This document shows, in pieces, positions 34,191-45,489 of a stretch of 64,000 nucleotides of DNA; positions within the stretch are counted from its first letter, which is position 1, and each line of letters begins with the position of its first letter. The position numbers were made by a program, and so were the translations under genes. Below the pieces are notes generated by a model, which was not told where the DNA came from, did no database searches, and worked only from the letters and a program-made list of their open reading frames with translations. Source of the stretch: Dryomyza anilis (taxonomy: Eukaryota; Arthropoda; Insecta; Diptera; Dryomyzidae); contig OX638133.1 of NCBI GenBank assembly GCA_951804985.1, forward strand, positions 27,558,963-27,622,962, given 5' to 3'.

Positions 34191-34478
34191 TCCGAGTGGT
34201 TCTCGCTTTCACAGTGGTTCTCGATTTTCAGGGTCCTCGGTGAACCGATTGTTTTTGAATTGAAAATGTCACTGAATGTGCTGAGAAGTATTATTCTAAT
34301 TTAATAGTATTGATAGACTATAAAAATACCATTGTTAAATACTTAAAATTATGCAATTATTTTTCTAATTTATAAGAAAGCAAAAAACATTCAGATGGAA
34401 AACTTGTTGACACCTAAATTAAAAGCTGCAAACTTGTAAAAATTCTAGCTATTTACTAAGTACCTACATAACAAACAA

Positions 34479-34520
34479 AATCTATATATATAAAAATAAA
34501 TAAAAATAAACCTAATAAAA
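34479..34520 (+). other. Helitron-like 5' end
   Basis: 'tctatatatataaaaataaa' matches the usual insect Helitron start. No matching 3' hairpin plus CTAG is found downstream before 35375, so this may be a truncated copy or chance. The rest, 34520-35375, includes an unrecognised 141-residue minus frame (34745-35170) without motifs. Confidence 0.35.
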
Positions 34521-36257
34521 CACTTTGTTTGTACATTCCAAATTGAGAAATGTTTTACTTAGATGAAAAAATAAAAAGTATAATCGCATCAAAAGTGATT
34601 TGACGCGCGTGCTGCCACGCAACAAGAAACTCAGTGACATTTGCGCAAAAGATATGGAAATCTAAAATATTTCACTACATTGAAAATGTCACATAGAACA
34701 TATTTCCGTGTGTGTCTGGTGGCGTATATAATAAGTGGTAACTTTTACATTAACTTTCCGTTGAATTCTAACAGTCGACATTGGCGGCACCACACAGTAG
34801 GCACAGTAGGCGCAGTAATGGACAATGGGGTGGGTATTAGTGTGGTAATGGTTCTGTTCGAGTTGTAATATTTGGCGTTTGTTTTAAGCAGAATTATGTT
34901 TCGAAAGTTTAAACAGCGTTGCTTTTCGTAAATAATTTTTAGTAAACTAAAGGTGAAATTCTTTTTTGAGGTTTCGTCGTAAACCGAGGAGAACTGTATG
35001 GGAAATAATATATATGGTTTCCGTAAAATACGCCACAAAACAATATTTGTAATGCCACTTTCAACTTTTTGGTTTGAATATAAAAGTTTTCTTTGTTTTA
35101 ATGCCAAATTGTATTTGTTGGTTAGCCGACTGTGGTTGTTAAGTCGGATAAAAGCGTTTGATGGTTGCATATTTTTTCAACTAATCTATATATAAACTCT
35201 CTAAAATTGAGTGAAATGATTGTTTCTATAAATATTAAATAACATAAATGTACCTAATTCCGACAACGTAGCGAAAGTGAACCCAAAAGGTAAAAAAAAG
35301 AAACATTTTATAATTATTTTTGTCTTTTGGAAACAAATTACCAATTTTAGCATCAAAAATGAAATTTATGTAGAAACAGAAAAAACGAATTCAATATTAT
35401 GATTTTATTCATAAATATTATAAGAATTATGATTTAAAAAAAAAAAAAAATTTTTTCGAAAATAAAATTCTAAAACAAAGATTTGTGCGAAAAAAAAATC
35501 TGAAAAAAAATTTGATAAAAAAAATACGGAAACAAAAATTTCAAAACAAAAAAACATTAATTTTTTTTTTTAGTAAAAATTAATTGTATAAAAAAAAATG
35601 ATCGAAGAAAAATTTTTTTTTAATTCAATTTGATTTACATATATTTTGTATTTTATGTATTTGTTCATTAATATGATGAAACGTATTCTTCATATTCATA
35701 TTAAAGAACATTTTTTCGGTTGTTCATCATATTGATAATGAATTCATAACATTGACGTTTTGTAGTTATCAATATTATGAATCGTTATTCAATACAATGA
35801 ATCATGGTTTAAATATCGAAATTTTCAATATAATCAAGGATTGAAACCGTAACCGAACCGATGTCAGTCTAAAACCGTTTAAAACCGTTTCATTTTCAAA
35901 ACTGAAAACGTAACCGAAATCGTTATAAGAAAATCAGAAATAAACCGATATCCAAATCCGAAATAGACGGTTTCGGTTTTATAGCGGTTTAAAACGGTTT
36001 TTCAAAAAGTATAAAAAGAAACAGAAAAACATTTTATTTTATAAATAAGATCTTAAGTACAAGGAATGTTTAAATGTCATTCCATTTAATATAATTTGGA
36101 GTTCCAGAAATTGTATTGTGCAAAATATATAGGGGAGCCTGTGTTAAAGTGGGACACGTTTTGAAAAGTTCATTTTAATAATATTTGAATTCTTTTAAAG
36201 GGTCTATTTTATAGACTGGTCCTTGATCTGACTGTTTGCCTTAACAGAATACCATTT

Positions 36258-36589
36258 ATAAGTCTTTAATATAATAGTTTGGCGCTACAGTCCTGTTTAG
36301 AACTTCGGCCGAGCTCTCTCACCATTTTGAGCTGTGCGTGTTATATTTGTACTCAAATTAGTGGGACCTACAGTTTATTGCCGAATCCGAACGGCGGGTG
36401 AAAGCTTTTCATAGGCAATGTTTTACTCTCGTAGGTTTGCCATTTACTGCCGAGAGGTAGCGCGGTATAGAAAAATGTTTCTATGAAAAGATGTTGTTAG
36501 CCCCAGTCCAGGCTTGAACCGGGGACCTTTCGGCTCGCAGTCCTACGCACTAACCACTGAGCTACCGCGGCTACGATAAGTCTTTTAAT
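36258..36589 (-). mobile_element. tRNA-derived SINE, copy 2 (complete)
   Basis: Core 36271-36575 lies between 'ataagtctttaat' (36258-36270) and 'ataagtcttttaat' (36576-36589). On the minus strand the head reads 'gcggtagctcagtggttag' (A box), 'tgcgtaggactgcgagccg' and 'ggtccccggttcaagcc' (B box). The rest is the family body with 'cctctcggcagtaaatgg'. It has the best preserved head of the family and lies inside the hAT-like element. Confidence 0.92.
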
Positions 36590-36689
36590 TGATTATAATA
36601 TGGTAATTAAAAACAATGGTAATGGAAGATAAAAAAAATTAAAATTATAAACATATATATTTTTTTTTAAATCAACTAAGATTCACTGC

Positions 36690-36845
36690 ACTCAGACAGA
36701 CTATATTCATTGTACTGTGAAATCTATTCCCTACGAGTTTGTGGTTAATATCACCGCCCATGCCCAAGTCGTGATTCGAACCCGAGCCCTTTAGATTGCA
36801 AGTCCAGCGCGCTACCTCTGGACTGTTGAAGCCGACATCTTAGTA
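36690..36845 (-). mobile_element. Second tRNA-derived SINE or tRNA-like pseudogene
   Basis: The minus strand reads 'ccagaggtagcgcgctgg' (A box), 'acttgcaatctaaagggc' (anticodon-arm-like) and 'cgggttcgaatcacgac' (B box), then an unrelated tail. The head differs from the SINE at 36258-36589, so it is a separate family. Ends were not fixed and no clear target duplication was found. Confidence 0.7.
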
Positions 36846-36955
36846 ACTACTTAAGAAAGTACGAAAAATAAAGTGCATTTACTTCTAGTCAAAATTGACT
36901 AAGGGACAATGGAGACAGGTAAAGTTGCTGGTGTCAAGATCGAACATTTTAAGTA

Positions 36956-37716
36956 TACAGAAAAAAAATGTACATCATATTGATGAATTCCGTTCTTCAA
37001 ACCATGATTCATTGAAGAACCATTCATAATATTAATGACTACCGACATCAATGTTATGAATGCGATCATAAATATGAAGAACGCTTGGTAACCGTCGAAA
37101 AAATGTTCTTCAATATGATGAATTGTATGTGAAGAATACATTTCATCATATTAATGAAGAAAAAATACATAAAATACAACATATATGTACTTCATATTGA
37201 AGAAAGAAGACTGTTTATTAAACCAAATTTCTTATATAATGCTTGCTCAAAATGCATAAATTAGTAAAATGTTTAATAATATAATTATTTTATAATTACA
37301 ACTTTTTATTAAAAAAAAAGTGTTATATATATATAAAAATTATATATAAAAAAAAAAAAAATTTGTTTTCGATTTTTTTTTTCGATTTTTTTTTTGAAAT
37401 TTTTTTTTCGAAATTTTTTTTTTTTGAAACAAATTTTTTTTCAGTTATTTTTTAAATAAAATTTTTACTACGACACTTTTTTTTAGATATTTTCTAAAAA
37501 AAAATTTTTTTTTGAAAAATATTATGAACAAATTCATCAATATAACGATTCAAATTCATTGTTTTGAATATAATTTCATATATATATAATGATTGTATTC
37601 ATCAATATATCATTTAATGAACGTTGGTATCAATATGATGAATCTGGTAGTTGGTGAAAAAAATTCATAATATATATGAATAAATTCATCACATTGATGA
37701 TTTTTTTTTCTGTATA
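36956..37716 (-). mobile_element. MITE family E, copy 3 (complete)
   Basis: Starts 'tacagaaaaaaaatgtac' and ends 'tttttttttctgtata', giving imperfect inverted ends that extend into 'atcatattgatgaatt'-like sequence. It contains long poly-T and TTCGAA-type tracts. It lies inside the hAT-like element. Confidence 0.85.
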
Positions 37717-38597
37717 TACAGTTTACAGATATTGCAGTTCACTGAATTGTTGAAATTCACTTTCTTTGGCTTTATGGATGGAAATTGTACAACATTTTTC
37801 TTCTTATGACGTTTAAGAATATTTACCGATGTATTCTTGTTTAAGGTTCGCTTTTCGGCCTCTTCTGGAATTCAAATCATATCTCAGGTGAAGTCAAAAT
37901 GTTGCTTTTCATTGGTTTGTGGTCAAGATTGAAGTTTTTTCTTGGCGAAATCAATTAAATAATTTATATAACACAATATTTGCACTAAAATTACAACAAT
38001 CATTGTTTGAATTACGTTTCCCAATTTAGCCCAGAAATTGTTTCCCACTTTAGCCCAATATCACAATTTGTACATAACTTAGTACCATATAAACAATGTT
38101 CAGATTATTTGCAAAACCAGTATGTATGTCAAAAGATATAAAATTTTTGATCATTTTAAACACCACCAGCACTCTAAAAAATGTCAAAAACATTTTTTTG
38201 TTCACTTGTTTTCGATATGCAGTAAAAAGATATTAATTTGATTATAACCATGCATGAAAAAGTTGATGCCATATTAAGAAGCACTTGACAATTGTTTTTA
38301 TTTTTTAAATGCAAAAAACATGGCCAAAAAATTGCAATTTCCCACATTACCTCATGCCCTACTTACCGCAGGTTTTTTGTTGAAGACATTGAAAAATATG
38401 GAATATAAGAAATTTTATACAAAAACCGAAATCAAAACCGAAACCGTAACTTGGAACCGGTATACGGAAACCGTTTCGTTATAAAAACTCAAAACCGAAA
38501 CCGTTACCAAAACCGAAACGCGGAAAAAACCGAAACCGAAATCGAAACCGTTATTTGTTTAATCCTTGATTATAATGATTATTTTTTTCTATGTAAT

Positions 38598-39265
38598 ACA
38601 AATGGCCTTTTCTAGCTTTTTTCCTACGCGTCCTGTTTCAAGCCTAAACGAAAAAGACAAAACAAAACTGTGTTTTTAGACACACTTTTCCCTGGTAGGC
38701 ATTAGCTGTAATGTTATACTCAGTATTTTCTAGATTTAAATATGAATAAATGTCTCTATATCAAGTATTCATATCACTTATAAAAATACCTATCATCGTT
38801 CCCAAGATGTGTTAAGTCAAAAAAGAGCTAAATTTGGTCTTTAAATGCAATTTTTTGAGTATTTTATTCTCGGTATCCAGATGAGTATCATTCTTGTACT
38901 TTTATTTTCCAGATATAACATCTCATCAATTTCAAATCCGCTCTATACAACAACATCAAAAAATCCTCAACGAAAATTTCTCCCGAACAAAAGTAAATAA
39001 CGAATGTTTAACATTAGAACAGAAATATTTGGAAACCATAATAATAAAACCCGAGGTTCATTTGTAGAGCCAAACATATACATTTTTATTTGTATAGAGC
39101 GTGAGGATGTAAAATGTACACATTTATATTACATAATTGGATGAACCATAACATGTGAATAACATTAGTTACCAAAAACTGTTTACAGTTCTAGATTTTC
39201 CATTAAATTTTATTATTTTCTCAAAATTTCAGAATTCTACAAACATTTTTTAATGGCAGAGAGCA
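38598..39265. other. No gene recognised
   Basis: AT-rich unique-looking sequence with no convincing frame or repeat. Confidence 0.4.
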
Positions 39266-39269
39266 ACGG

Positions 39270-39370
39270 AACGAATGTCATGCGCAATGTGCACCGTGAT
39301 TCGAACCAGCGATGATTCGAATATGCTGTCGGATGAATGCGTACTCCAACGCACTAAGCAATTGACGTTC
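39270..39370 (-). other. Degenerate tRNA-like sequence
   Basis: The minus strand reads 'attgcttagtgcgttggagt', then 'gctggttcgaatcacgg', with A- and B-box-like spacing stretched by extra bases. It could be a decayed tRNA-derived SINE head. It cannot fold as an intact tRNA by eye. Confidence 0.45.
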
Positions 39371-39440
39371 TTCAACTTATTAGTGTTAATTAAGAACTCA
39401 ATTCTATTCAAATAAATGAAAAAATCATACGTAATTAAAA

Positions 39441-39530
39441 TCCAGTTAAGTAGGTTAGGTCACATTAGAAATTAATTAATTATATAATTAAACAAAAGTT
39501 ATAGTCGTTCAAAGCCGACGGCAAAATAAT
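39441..39530 (-). mobile_element. mini-me-like end fragment
   Basis: 'ccagttaagtaggttaggtc' and 'agtcgttcaaagccgac' resemble the right end of the subfamily A elements. Highly diverged. Confidence 0.45.
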
Positions 39531-39566
39531 GTCTTTTGTAACGTGCACCAACTTTGCTCGCAAATG

Positions 39567-40480
39567 TTTACAGGTTTGCTGTATAAAATAATGTTTGTCA
39601 TAAAGAAATTTTTATTTAGTCAGAACGAATGTTTGTTGTCTCTCAATGTGCGGCAATGTGTGTGACACATGCGTGCGACAAATGCATATAACATTTATAC
39701 TAAACGTAAAATTAATAAATACTTTAAAAATTAATAAGAAAATCATATAGACTGTTGCATACTTATGGGAGCAAAGCTTTCAAATTGTAAGGGTCAAACT
39801 GTAAATAGCTTTCAAACTGTAAGATTCAAATTGAAACATTTAAATCTATAACAACAAATTTGAAATGCAATACAAATCATACTTTGTTTACATGTTTGCT
39901 ATATAAAATAATGTTTATCATAAAAACAAATTTTTATTTAGTCAGAACGAAAGTTTGTTCTCTCTCAATATGCGGCAATGTGTGCGACAAATGCATATAA
40001 CATTTATAGTAAACGTAAAATGTATAAATACTTTAAAAATTAAAAAGAAAATCATATAGACTGTTGCATACTTATGGGAGCAAAGCTTTCAAAGTGTAAG
40101 GTTCAAACTGTAAATAGCTTTCAAACTGTAAGATTCAAATTGAAACATTTAAATCTGTAACAATCAATTTGATATCCAGTACATATTATAATTTGTTTAC
40201 ATGTTTGCTGTATAAAATAATGTTTGTCACAAAGCAATTTTTATTTAGTCTGAACGAAAATTTGTTCTCTCTCAATGTGCGGGCAATGTGTGCGCAACAA
40301 ATACATATAACATTTATACTAAACGTAAAATTAATAAATACTTTAAAAATTAAAAAGAATATCATATAGACTGTTGCATACTTAAGGGAGCCAAACTTTT
40401 AAACTGTAAGGGTCAAACTGTAAATAGCTTTCAAACTGTAAGATTCAAATTGAAACATTTAAATCTGTAACAACAAAATT
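39567..40480 (+). repeat. ~310-bp tandem triplication
   Basis: Units start at 39567, 39887 and 40196 with 'tttaca.gtttgctgtataaa' and are 320, 309 and about 285 bp long. Each contains 'ctctcaatgtgcggcaatgtg', trimmed or varied, 'catatagactgttgcatact' and 'gtaaatagctttcaaactgt'. High identity suggests recent origin. From 40481 to 41099 nothing is recognised. Confidence 0.93.
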
Positions 40481-41099
40481 AATGCTCGTAATACAATCCT
40501 CAGCTTCCTATTCATATTGTTCTATTATATAAGACTAATAACACCGTCCGACAATATACTGCATACATGTAATAATGGACTTGTACGTATACTTAGGGTT
40601 CATTCTAAGAATGTATGTCAACCAATTTTTTAAAATTAATTCGTTTGAGGTTTGTATTTGTATTTGAAATGCAATACTTATCTTATTTTCAAAATAAAAT
40701 AAAATCGCGGAACATGATTTTTAGCTGAGATCTCTCTGAGTATGGATCTGAGTATTTTATACCCATTTAAAATGCTACTTTGAGATATTTTAAAAATCAA
40801 TTCAAATTTATTTAATTAAAATTTTATGATACTTGCTACTTTATAATAGAAATAAAAGTTGTCTCAGCTATGAAGTATATAGACATTTTTTAAAATGTTC
40901 GATCCAAAATGTATGTAATATGAAAATATGATATGCACTTGTATTTCAGATGCAATACGAAATTGATACAGAAAAATTCGGAAATGCGTATATTATATTT
41001 TAAGCGTAGCGAATATGTAGGATTTGTGCAGCCATAAGTTTAATTTTGTCGTAAATGATAGTAATTTTATACTTCATTTTTACAAAAAAGTTCACTGCG

Positions 41100-41355
41100 A
41101 TATATGAGGCATTTGAATATAAGTGGTCGGGTCACAGGTAAATATCGACAGATAAATATCGACATTTTCAGTACCAGACAACGTAGATATATAAGTAATA
41201 TGATTTCGGAGTTTCATTGATCTATCTCTTCGAGTTTTCCTGTAATCGTGATTTCAATAGACAGACAGACTAAGGTCTGATCCATATCGGACGTGCATTC
41301 TACTAAAATTTGAACACAAATATCCCAACTGAATATACTCTTAGGGTAGGGTAAA
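41100..41355 (-). mobile_element. mini-me/DINE-1-like fragment
   Basis: 'atatatgaggcatttgaata', 'taagtggtcgg', 'gatttcaatagacagacaga' and the final 'ttagggtagggta' follow the order of subfamily A, but the conserved core is deleted. Confidence 0.65.
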
Positions 41356-41699
41356 AAAAATAAAAGAATTGTGGTAGTCAATTATAATATGGTTACTGCA
41401 AACATAAACCGCTAAAATTAACATTTTTCACAACTCAATGATTACAGTTTCTAATTCAATTAGGTATTATTATTATTTAAGAAATAATTGCATTTATGCT
41501 GATTTCTAATTATTTACATTTTTCATTATCCATTTTTAAGTACATCAAATAATTGTTAAATAAATAACAAACATTATTTTCCTAATAATTACGCTCCTGT
41601 GACAACAAATTATATTATTAGATAATTTGCGAAAACGACAATAATATCAACCAAAAGAACAACAACAAGAAATATAGAATAATGTGTAAAAATATGAAA

Positions 41700-42090
41700 A
41701 TCGATTTTTTGTACCCAGCATCATTTTGTTTTTCATGTTGTTGTAGTCGCTGCTTAAATTAACTTTTATGCTTTGTGTGCTTTTGTTGTTGTTGTAGTTG
41801 TTCGTTTTCTTTCCTTTTGTGCCACAGCAGCTTACAGCCTTTCAACTCAGCTGTCTGACTGAGTTTATTTCTGTTGCCTCATTCTTCGTTTTTTTGTTCT
41901 CTGCTAATGTTGTTGCCTTTTTTGCGAGGGGTGAGGTGTGGTGGGTGGTTGGTCTTGTGCTCAGCTAACTGTCAGGCAGGCAGAGAGGATGTCGACTGAT
42001 GGCTGGCAGTCGGTGCCGCCAACAAACACAGAAAACACAGCCTCCAGAAGTGCAGAGCAAACACACACCGAATGACACAAATGTAACCCA
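41700..42090. other. GC-richer, TTG-rich island, candidate regulatory DNA
   Basis: Runs of 'gttgttgttgtag', an E-box 'cagctg' inside 'ctcagctgtctgactgag', and 'gcaggcaggcagag'-like sequence lie in a mobile-element-free stretch. No frame looks coding. The nature of the island is inferred from contrast with surrounding repeats. Confidence 0.3.
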
Positions 42091-42180
42091 GTGAACAACA
42101 GAATTAGTCAGTTTTAGATAACTTAACTATTACAATTGTCTATTGTCCGAGGGGATATATAATTTAGTATAATAATATAT

Positions 42181-42842
42181 GGGCCATTCCACACCAAGTC
42201 GACCAAAAAAAAGTCAAATTCGAGATTTTACCTTTTCGATCTTAATGAACTTTTGGCAACTGATAAAGGGTATCGAGACATGCAATAAATACATTTTTCC
42301 GACCACTACTTCCAGAGATACAGTGGCTCAAAGTTGGAAAAAAAGTGCCAAAAATCACTTTTGTACTGTTGTTCATATTTAAATATCTCTTGAACTAGAA
42401 ATGCTAGAAACTCCGTTAATGGCTCGTTTTAAAGCTAGAACAAGCTTTTAGAAAAATTAAATTGTAATTTCCAAACGGTAACATGTGACCCGTGGTCTTT
42501 ATCCTTGCACTTCAAAATTTATGTCCTTAAAAAGGACCCTTTTTAAAATTCTGAAAAAAATCCTAAGTTTTCGTCAATTTATTATAAATGTTGATACAAA
42601 ATTTCAAGATGGTATTTTGATGGCATCATATTTTAAAAAATTATTTTCCAAATTTTATCAATATTTTTGTATTAAAAAAATATATATTTTTTTCAAAATT
42701 CAAATTTGCAATAGTTTTTCAATGTATTTGTAACTCTAATTTCGAAAATGGCGTCAGTTTCAACAAATTATCCCTAGTTTTTGAAATATATACCCGAAGA
42801 AGGTGAGTTCCAACCGTTGGTCGATTTGGTGTGGAATGGCCC
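42181..42842. mobile_element. 662-bp TIR element family J
   Basis: Begins 'gggccattccacaccaa' and ends with its exact inverse. After one mismatch, pairing continues as 'tcgacc'/'ggtcga'. 'atat' flanks both sides and may be a 4-bp target duplication or part of the end. Frames at 42179-42382 and 42485-42733 have no transposase motif. Superfamily not assigned. Confidence 0.85.
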
Positions 42843-42882
42843 ATATAGAAAATTTTTATCAAGTCTTATCGTCATGAAACTG

Positions 42883-42932
42883 TAGGTTTCACCACTTTGA
42901 GTATAAATGTCGGTCTAGGTTCTTTAGAATGG
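42883..42932 (+). mobile_element. SINE 3' fragment, interrupted by element D2
   Basis: 'actgtaggtttcaccacttt', 'gagtataaat' and 'cggtctaggttct' match the SINE end. After D2 the sequence 'ccgcaaacatatt' resembles the continuing SINE 3' end. Confidence 0.6.
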
Positions 42933-43898
42933 TACACCCAGAAGAAAATGTCCCATTAAGTACTTAATGGTCTTATGGTTATTGTAATAATAGTTTTTGA
43001 ATTTAAATAAAAATGTTTCTAATTTATTTGTTAGTATTCGAAAAATTCTGTATCATACATTTTAATATTTCAATAGTATTATTTTCAATAGAATAAATAC
43101 TATTGTTTCAATGGTTTCCCTATATAATAATAAACGTGGCAAAAAAACATTAACACGAATAAAAACATGTTCATTCTAATTGTTTGCTCAAAATGGTCGC
43201 ATGTATTTTTTGTAATAAATCACATTATTAAACGTGACATTGATAAGGACTCAATGCATTTACTGTAAAATCATTGAACCGTAACTATAGTCAAAATTAA
43301 CCTGGAGCTTAAATTTATTTACGGCTTTTTTGACGGGTTTCCTATAATAATAAATGTCAAAAAGCTATACGTTAAAAGTAAACTCCAGTTTAAAAATGAA
43401 GCGCCATTATATTTAACCTTTTTTTATTTATTACAGAACATAAATAATAAATCGAATTTCTATTATGGCAACAAACTCAAAAATAAATGCCGACTAAAGT
43501 ATTACAATATATTATTGGAGACTGTAAGTAAACATTAAATGTGTTAAACCATTTGCAGCGAGAAGTATCTTTTAACGTTTGCGATTTTTTTAAAGTTAAT
43601 TTCAATTTCGACATTAAATAAAATAAATTATACAATAAATTAACTAAAATCAATTTTTGTTTTAATAAATTATTAGGAAAATGTAATTCGTTTATACCAT
43701 AAAATTAATAATACGTGTCATTAAATATTAATAGGTCTACCTTTTTGTAATTAAAAGAATACATAATAAAATGTATGGTAAAACATCATATTGTATTAAT
43801 AGTATGAATATCGGTGAACTAATGGTTCAATTTTAATAGTATTAATAATTGATTTCTATTGAAATACTATTAATATACCATGTTTTTTTCTGGTTGTA
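42933..43898 (+). mobile_element. TIR element family D, copy 2
   Basis: Begins 'tacacccagaagaaaatg' and ends 'tttttttctggttgta', with TA at both edges. It is collinear with copy 1 except for an extra ~150 bp at about 43272-43425, itself bounded by 'acctggagcttaa' and 'ttaaaagtaaactccagtt', an inverted pair suggesting a smaller inserted element. Confidence 0.8.
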
Positions 43899-44995
43899 CC
43901 GCAAACATATTTTTATATCCCAATATACTACAACAATACGTTTGCCAATCAGGTTTTTCAATAAGTTTCAGATCAGATGACCTCAAGGTAGGCTTTATAT
44001 AACTTTTTTCCTATGGGATGAATCAGATTTCTTGGCATGAGCGATGTCCAGTGGTGACATGAAGGTTCTACAAAAATTAATACGAAAACAATACAATAGA
44101 CATTTGTATATTATATTTCAAATTTCGTTGTTTGGCGAAAATCACATTCGATTGGCGAATCTTTCATAAATCCATGCATATTAACTACATTCAATATAAT
44201 ACCTGACGATGGAATGCCCTAAAAATATGTCGGTGCTGGACATCAGAGATAACAATTCCATATAGAGATGCGATGGCAATTAAAAGAATTTTATAAATTG
44301 AAGTCAAAAGTAAAAATATTTATTTTGAACGAAATCAATGACGAACATTGCCGTATGTTATTATTAATTATATGAACTCGGTTTTAATTGAATTTAGAAA
44401 ATATGTTTCTAATATTCTCTAATCAGATTGGCAATTTGCTTGCAAACCATTTACAATTGAAATTCTTTCGGTCCGTATTCAGGAAAACTGATATGTGACA
44501 CGAAAGCTCAAGACGATTTTAAGACAAAGTGATCCGAACGTAGATGTACAACTTATATATAATATACATATATATAATATAGTTGATGTGATTAGCTTAT
44601 GCACTGCCTAACACAACGTTTCTGGTATTTATCAGGAATACTTTATTCATATTTTCTGAAGATTGTATGAAAAAGAATGTGATTTCAATTTTATATTTAT
44701 ATTGATATTTTATATTTTTAATTACTGGAGCGCATTTTTGGAGCAGTCACTAGAAACGCCGAATTTAGGTGCTTAGCATTTTTTGAGCTAATCTTTCTAA
44801 ACTGCCTAGAAACAAACTTTCGTCATTTTTCCCGCAAACAGAAAGATAAATGGAAGAAATCTTTTTGTGAAATTTGAAAGTCAAATTCCAGGCATATTTT
44901 TGGTATTGGCAGATTATATGCAGTCTGCTTCGTTCGTTGATTTAAAATGGAATATCGTTAGTTGTTTGGTTTGTTGGGTTATTAAAGAAACGTGA
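43899..44995. other. No gene recognised
   Basis: Mixed AT-rich sequence with no repeat partner in the window and no convincing frame. Confidence 0.4.
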
Positions 44996-45480
44996 CAAAA
45001 ATATACATACTTGGGTTATGTTGTTGTAACTGCCGTAGAAAAATTCTACTAGTAGCAGTAAGTAGTAGTAGGTATTTTATTTGATAGTTGTTGTTGTTGT
45101 GTTGTAATATTTCTCTCTTCGTTTGTTGCCACTTCTTAGGCGGTCGTCGTCGTTGTCGTCTTTTTCTGTGTTTTCTGCAGTCTCGGCTGTTTCTTTAGCC
45201 TGCTGCTTGTGATGCTGCGGATGTAGCCAATGTTGCTGTTGTTTTTGTTGTTGTAAAAGGGGGTTGCTGTGTGTGTGTTTTGTGTGTTTTCAACGCGAAT
45301 TCATTTTGTACTTAATGCCGCTTTCTACTCGCAGGGTACACAATAAATTTTCAGATGCCACAAAGACCTTGCCGAACAGCAGAGTCCTTAAAATAGGCTG
45401 CTTACAACTTTTGCTACCCGTTTGAGGTGTTTTTACTTTACTCTTTATGTTGTTGTTGTTGTTTTTGTTCTGGATGGGTT
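44996..45480. other. Triplet-rich, GC-richer island, candidate regulatory or leader DNA
   Basis: 'ttgttgttgttgtg', 'gtcgtcgtcgttgtcgtc' and 'gctgctt' runs in sequence without mobile elements. It forms the left edge of the T-rich tract. Confidence 0.3.
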
Positions 45481-45489
45481 ATTCTTGTG

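Larger units (their letters stand above)
35827..38576. mobile_element. hAT-like non-autonomous element with 8-bp target duplication
   Basis: Core 35835-38568 has ends 'caaggattgaaacc' and, inverted, 'caaggattaaac'. Subterminal AAACCG hexamers occur at both ends (35840-36000 and 38400-38560). Flanks 'aatataat' (35827-35834) and 'attataat' (38569-38576) agree at 7 of 8 bases. It has no transposase frame. Three later insertions account for over 1.2 kb: SINE 36271-36575, a second tRNA-like unit near 36690-36845, and MITE E3 36956-37716. What remains, e.g. 37720-38400, is unassigned. Confidence 0.85.
35376..38597 (+). mobile_element. MITE family E, copy 5, split by a hAT-like element
   Basis: The left part (35376-35834) starts 'cagaaaaaacgaattcaata' and ends 'attttcaatataat'. 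The right part resumes at 38569 with 'attataatgattattttttt' and 'ctatgta'. Joined across the insertion, the order matches the right end of complete copies ('tcatcaatatgatgtacat', T tract, 'ctgtgta'). The intervening 2.7 kb is a separate insertion. Confidence 0.85.

Noticed and set aside
34745..35170. 141-residue minus-strand frame
   Set aside because: No motif, AT-driven composition (Asn, Lys, Ile, Leu) and an overlapping frame on the other strand; not enough to call a gene.
36525..36575. Functional tRNA gene
   Set aside because: Box A and B are present, but the sequence continues into a repeated SINE body and has target duplications, so it is a SINE head.
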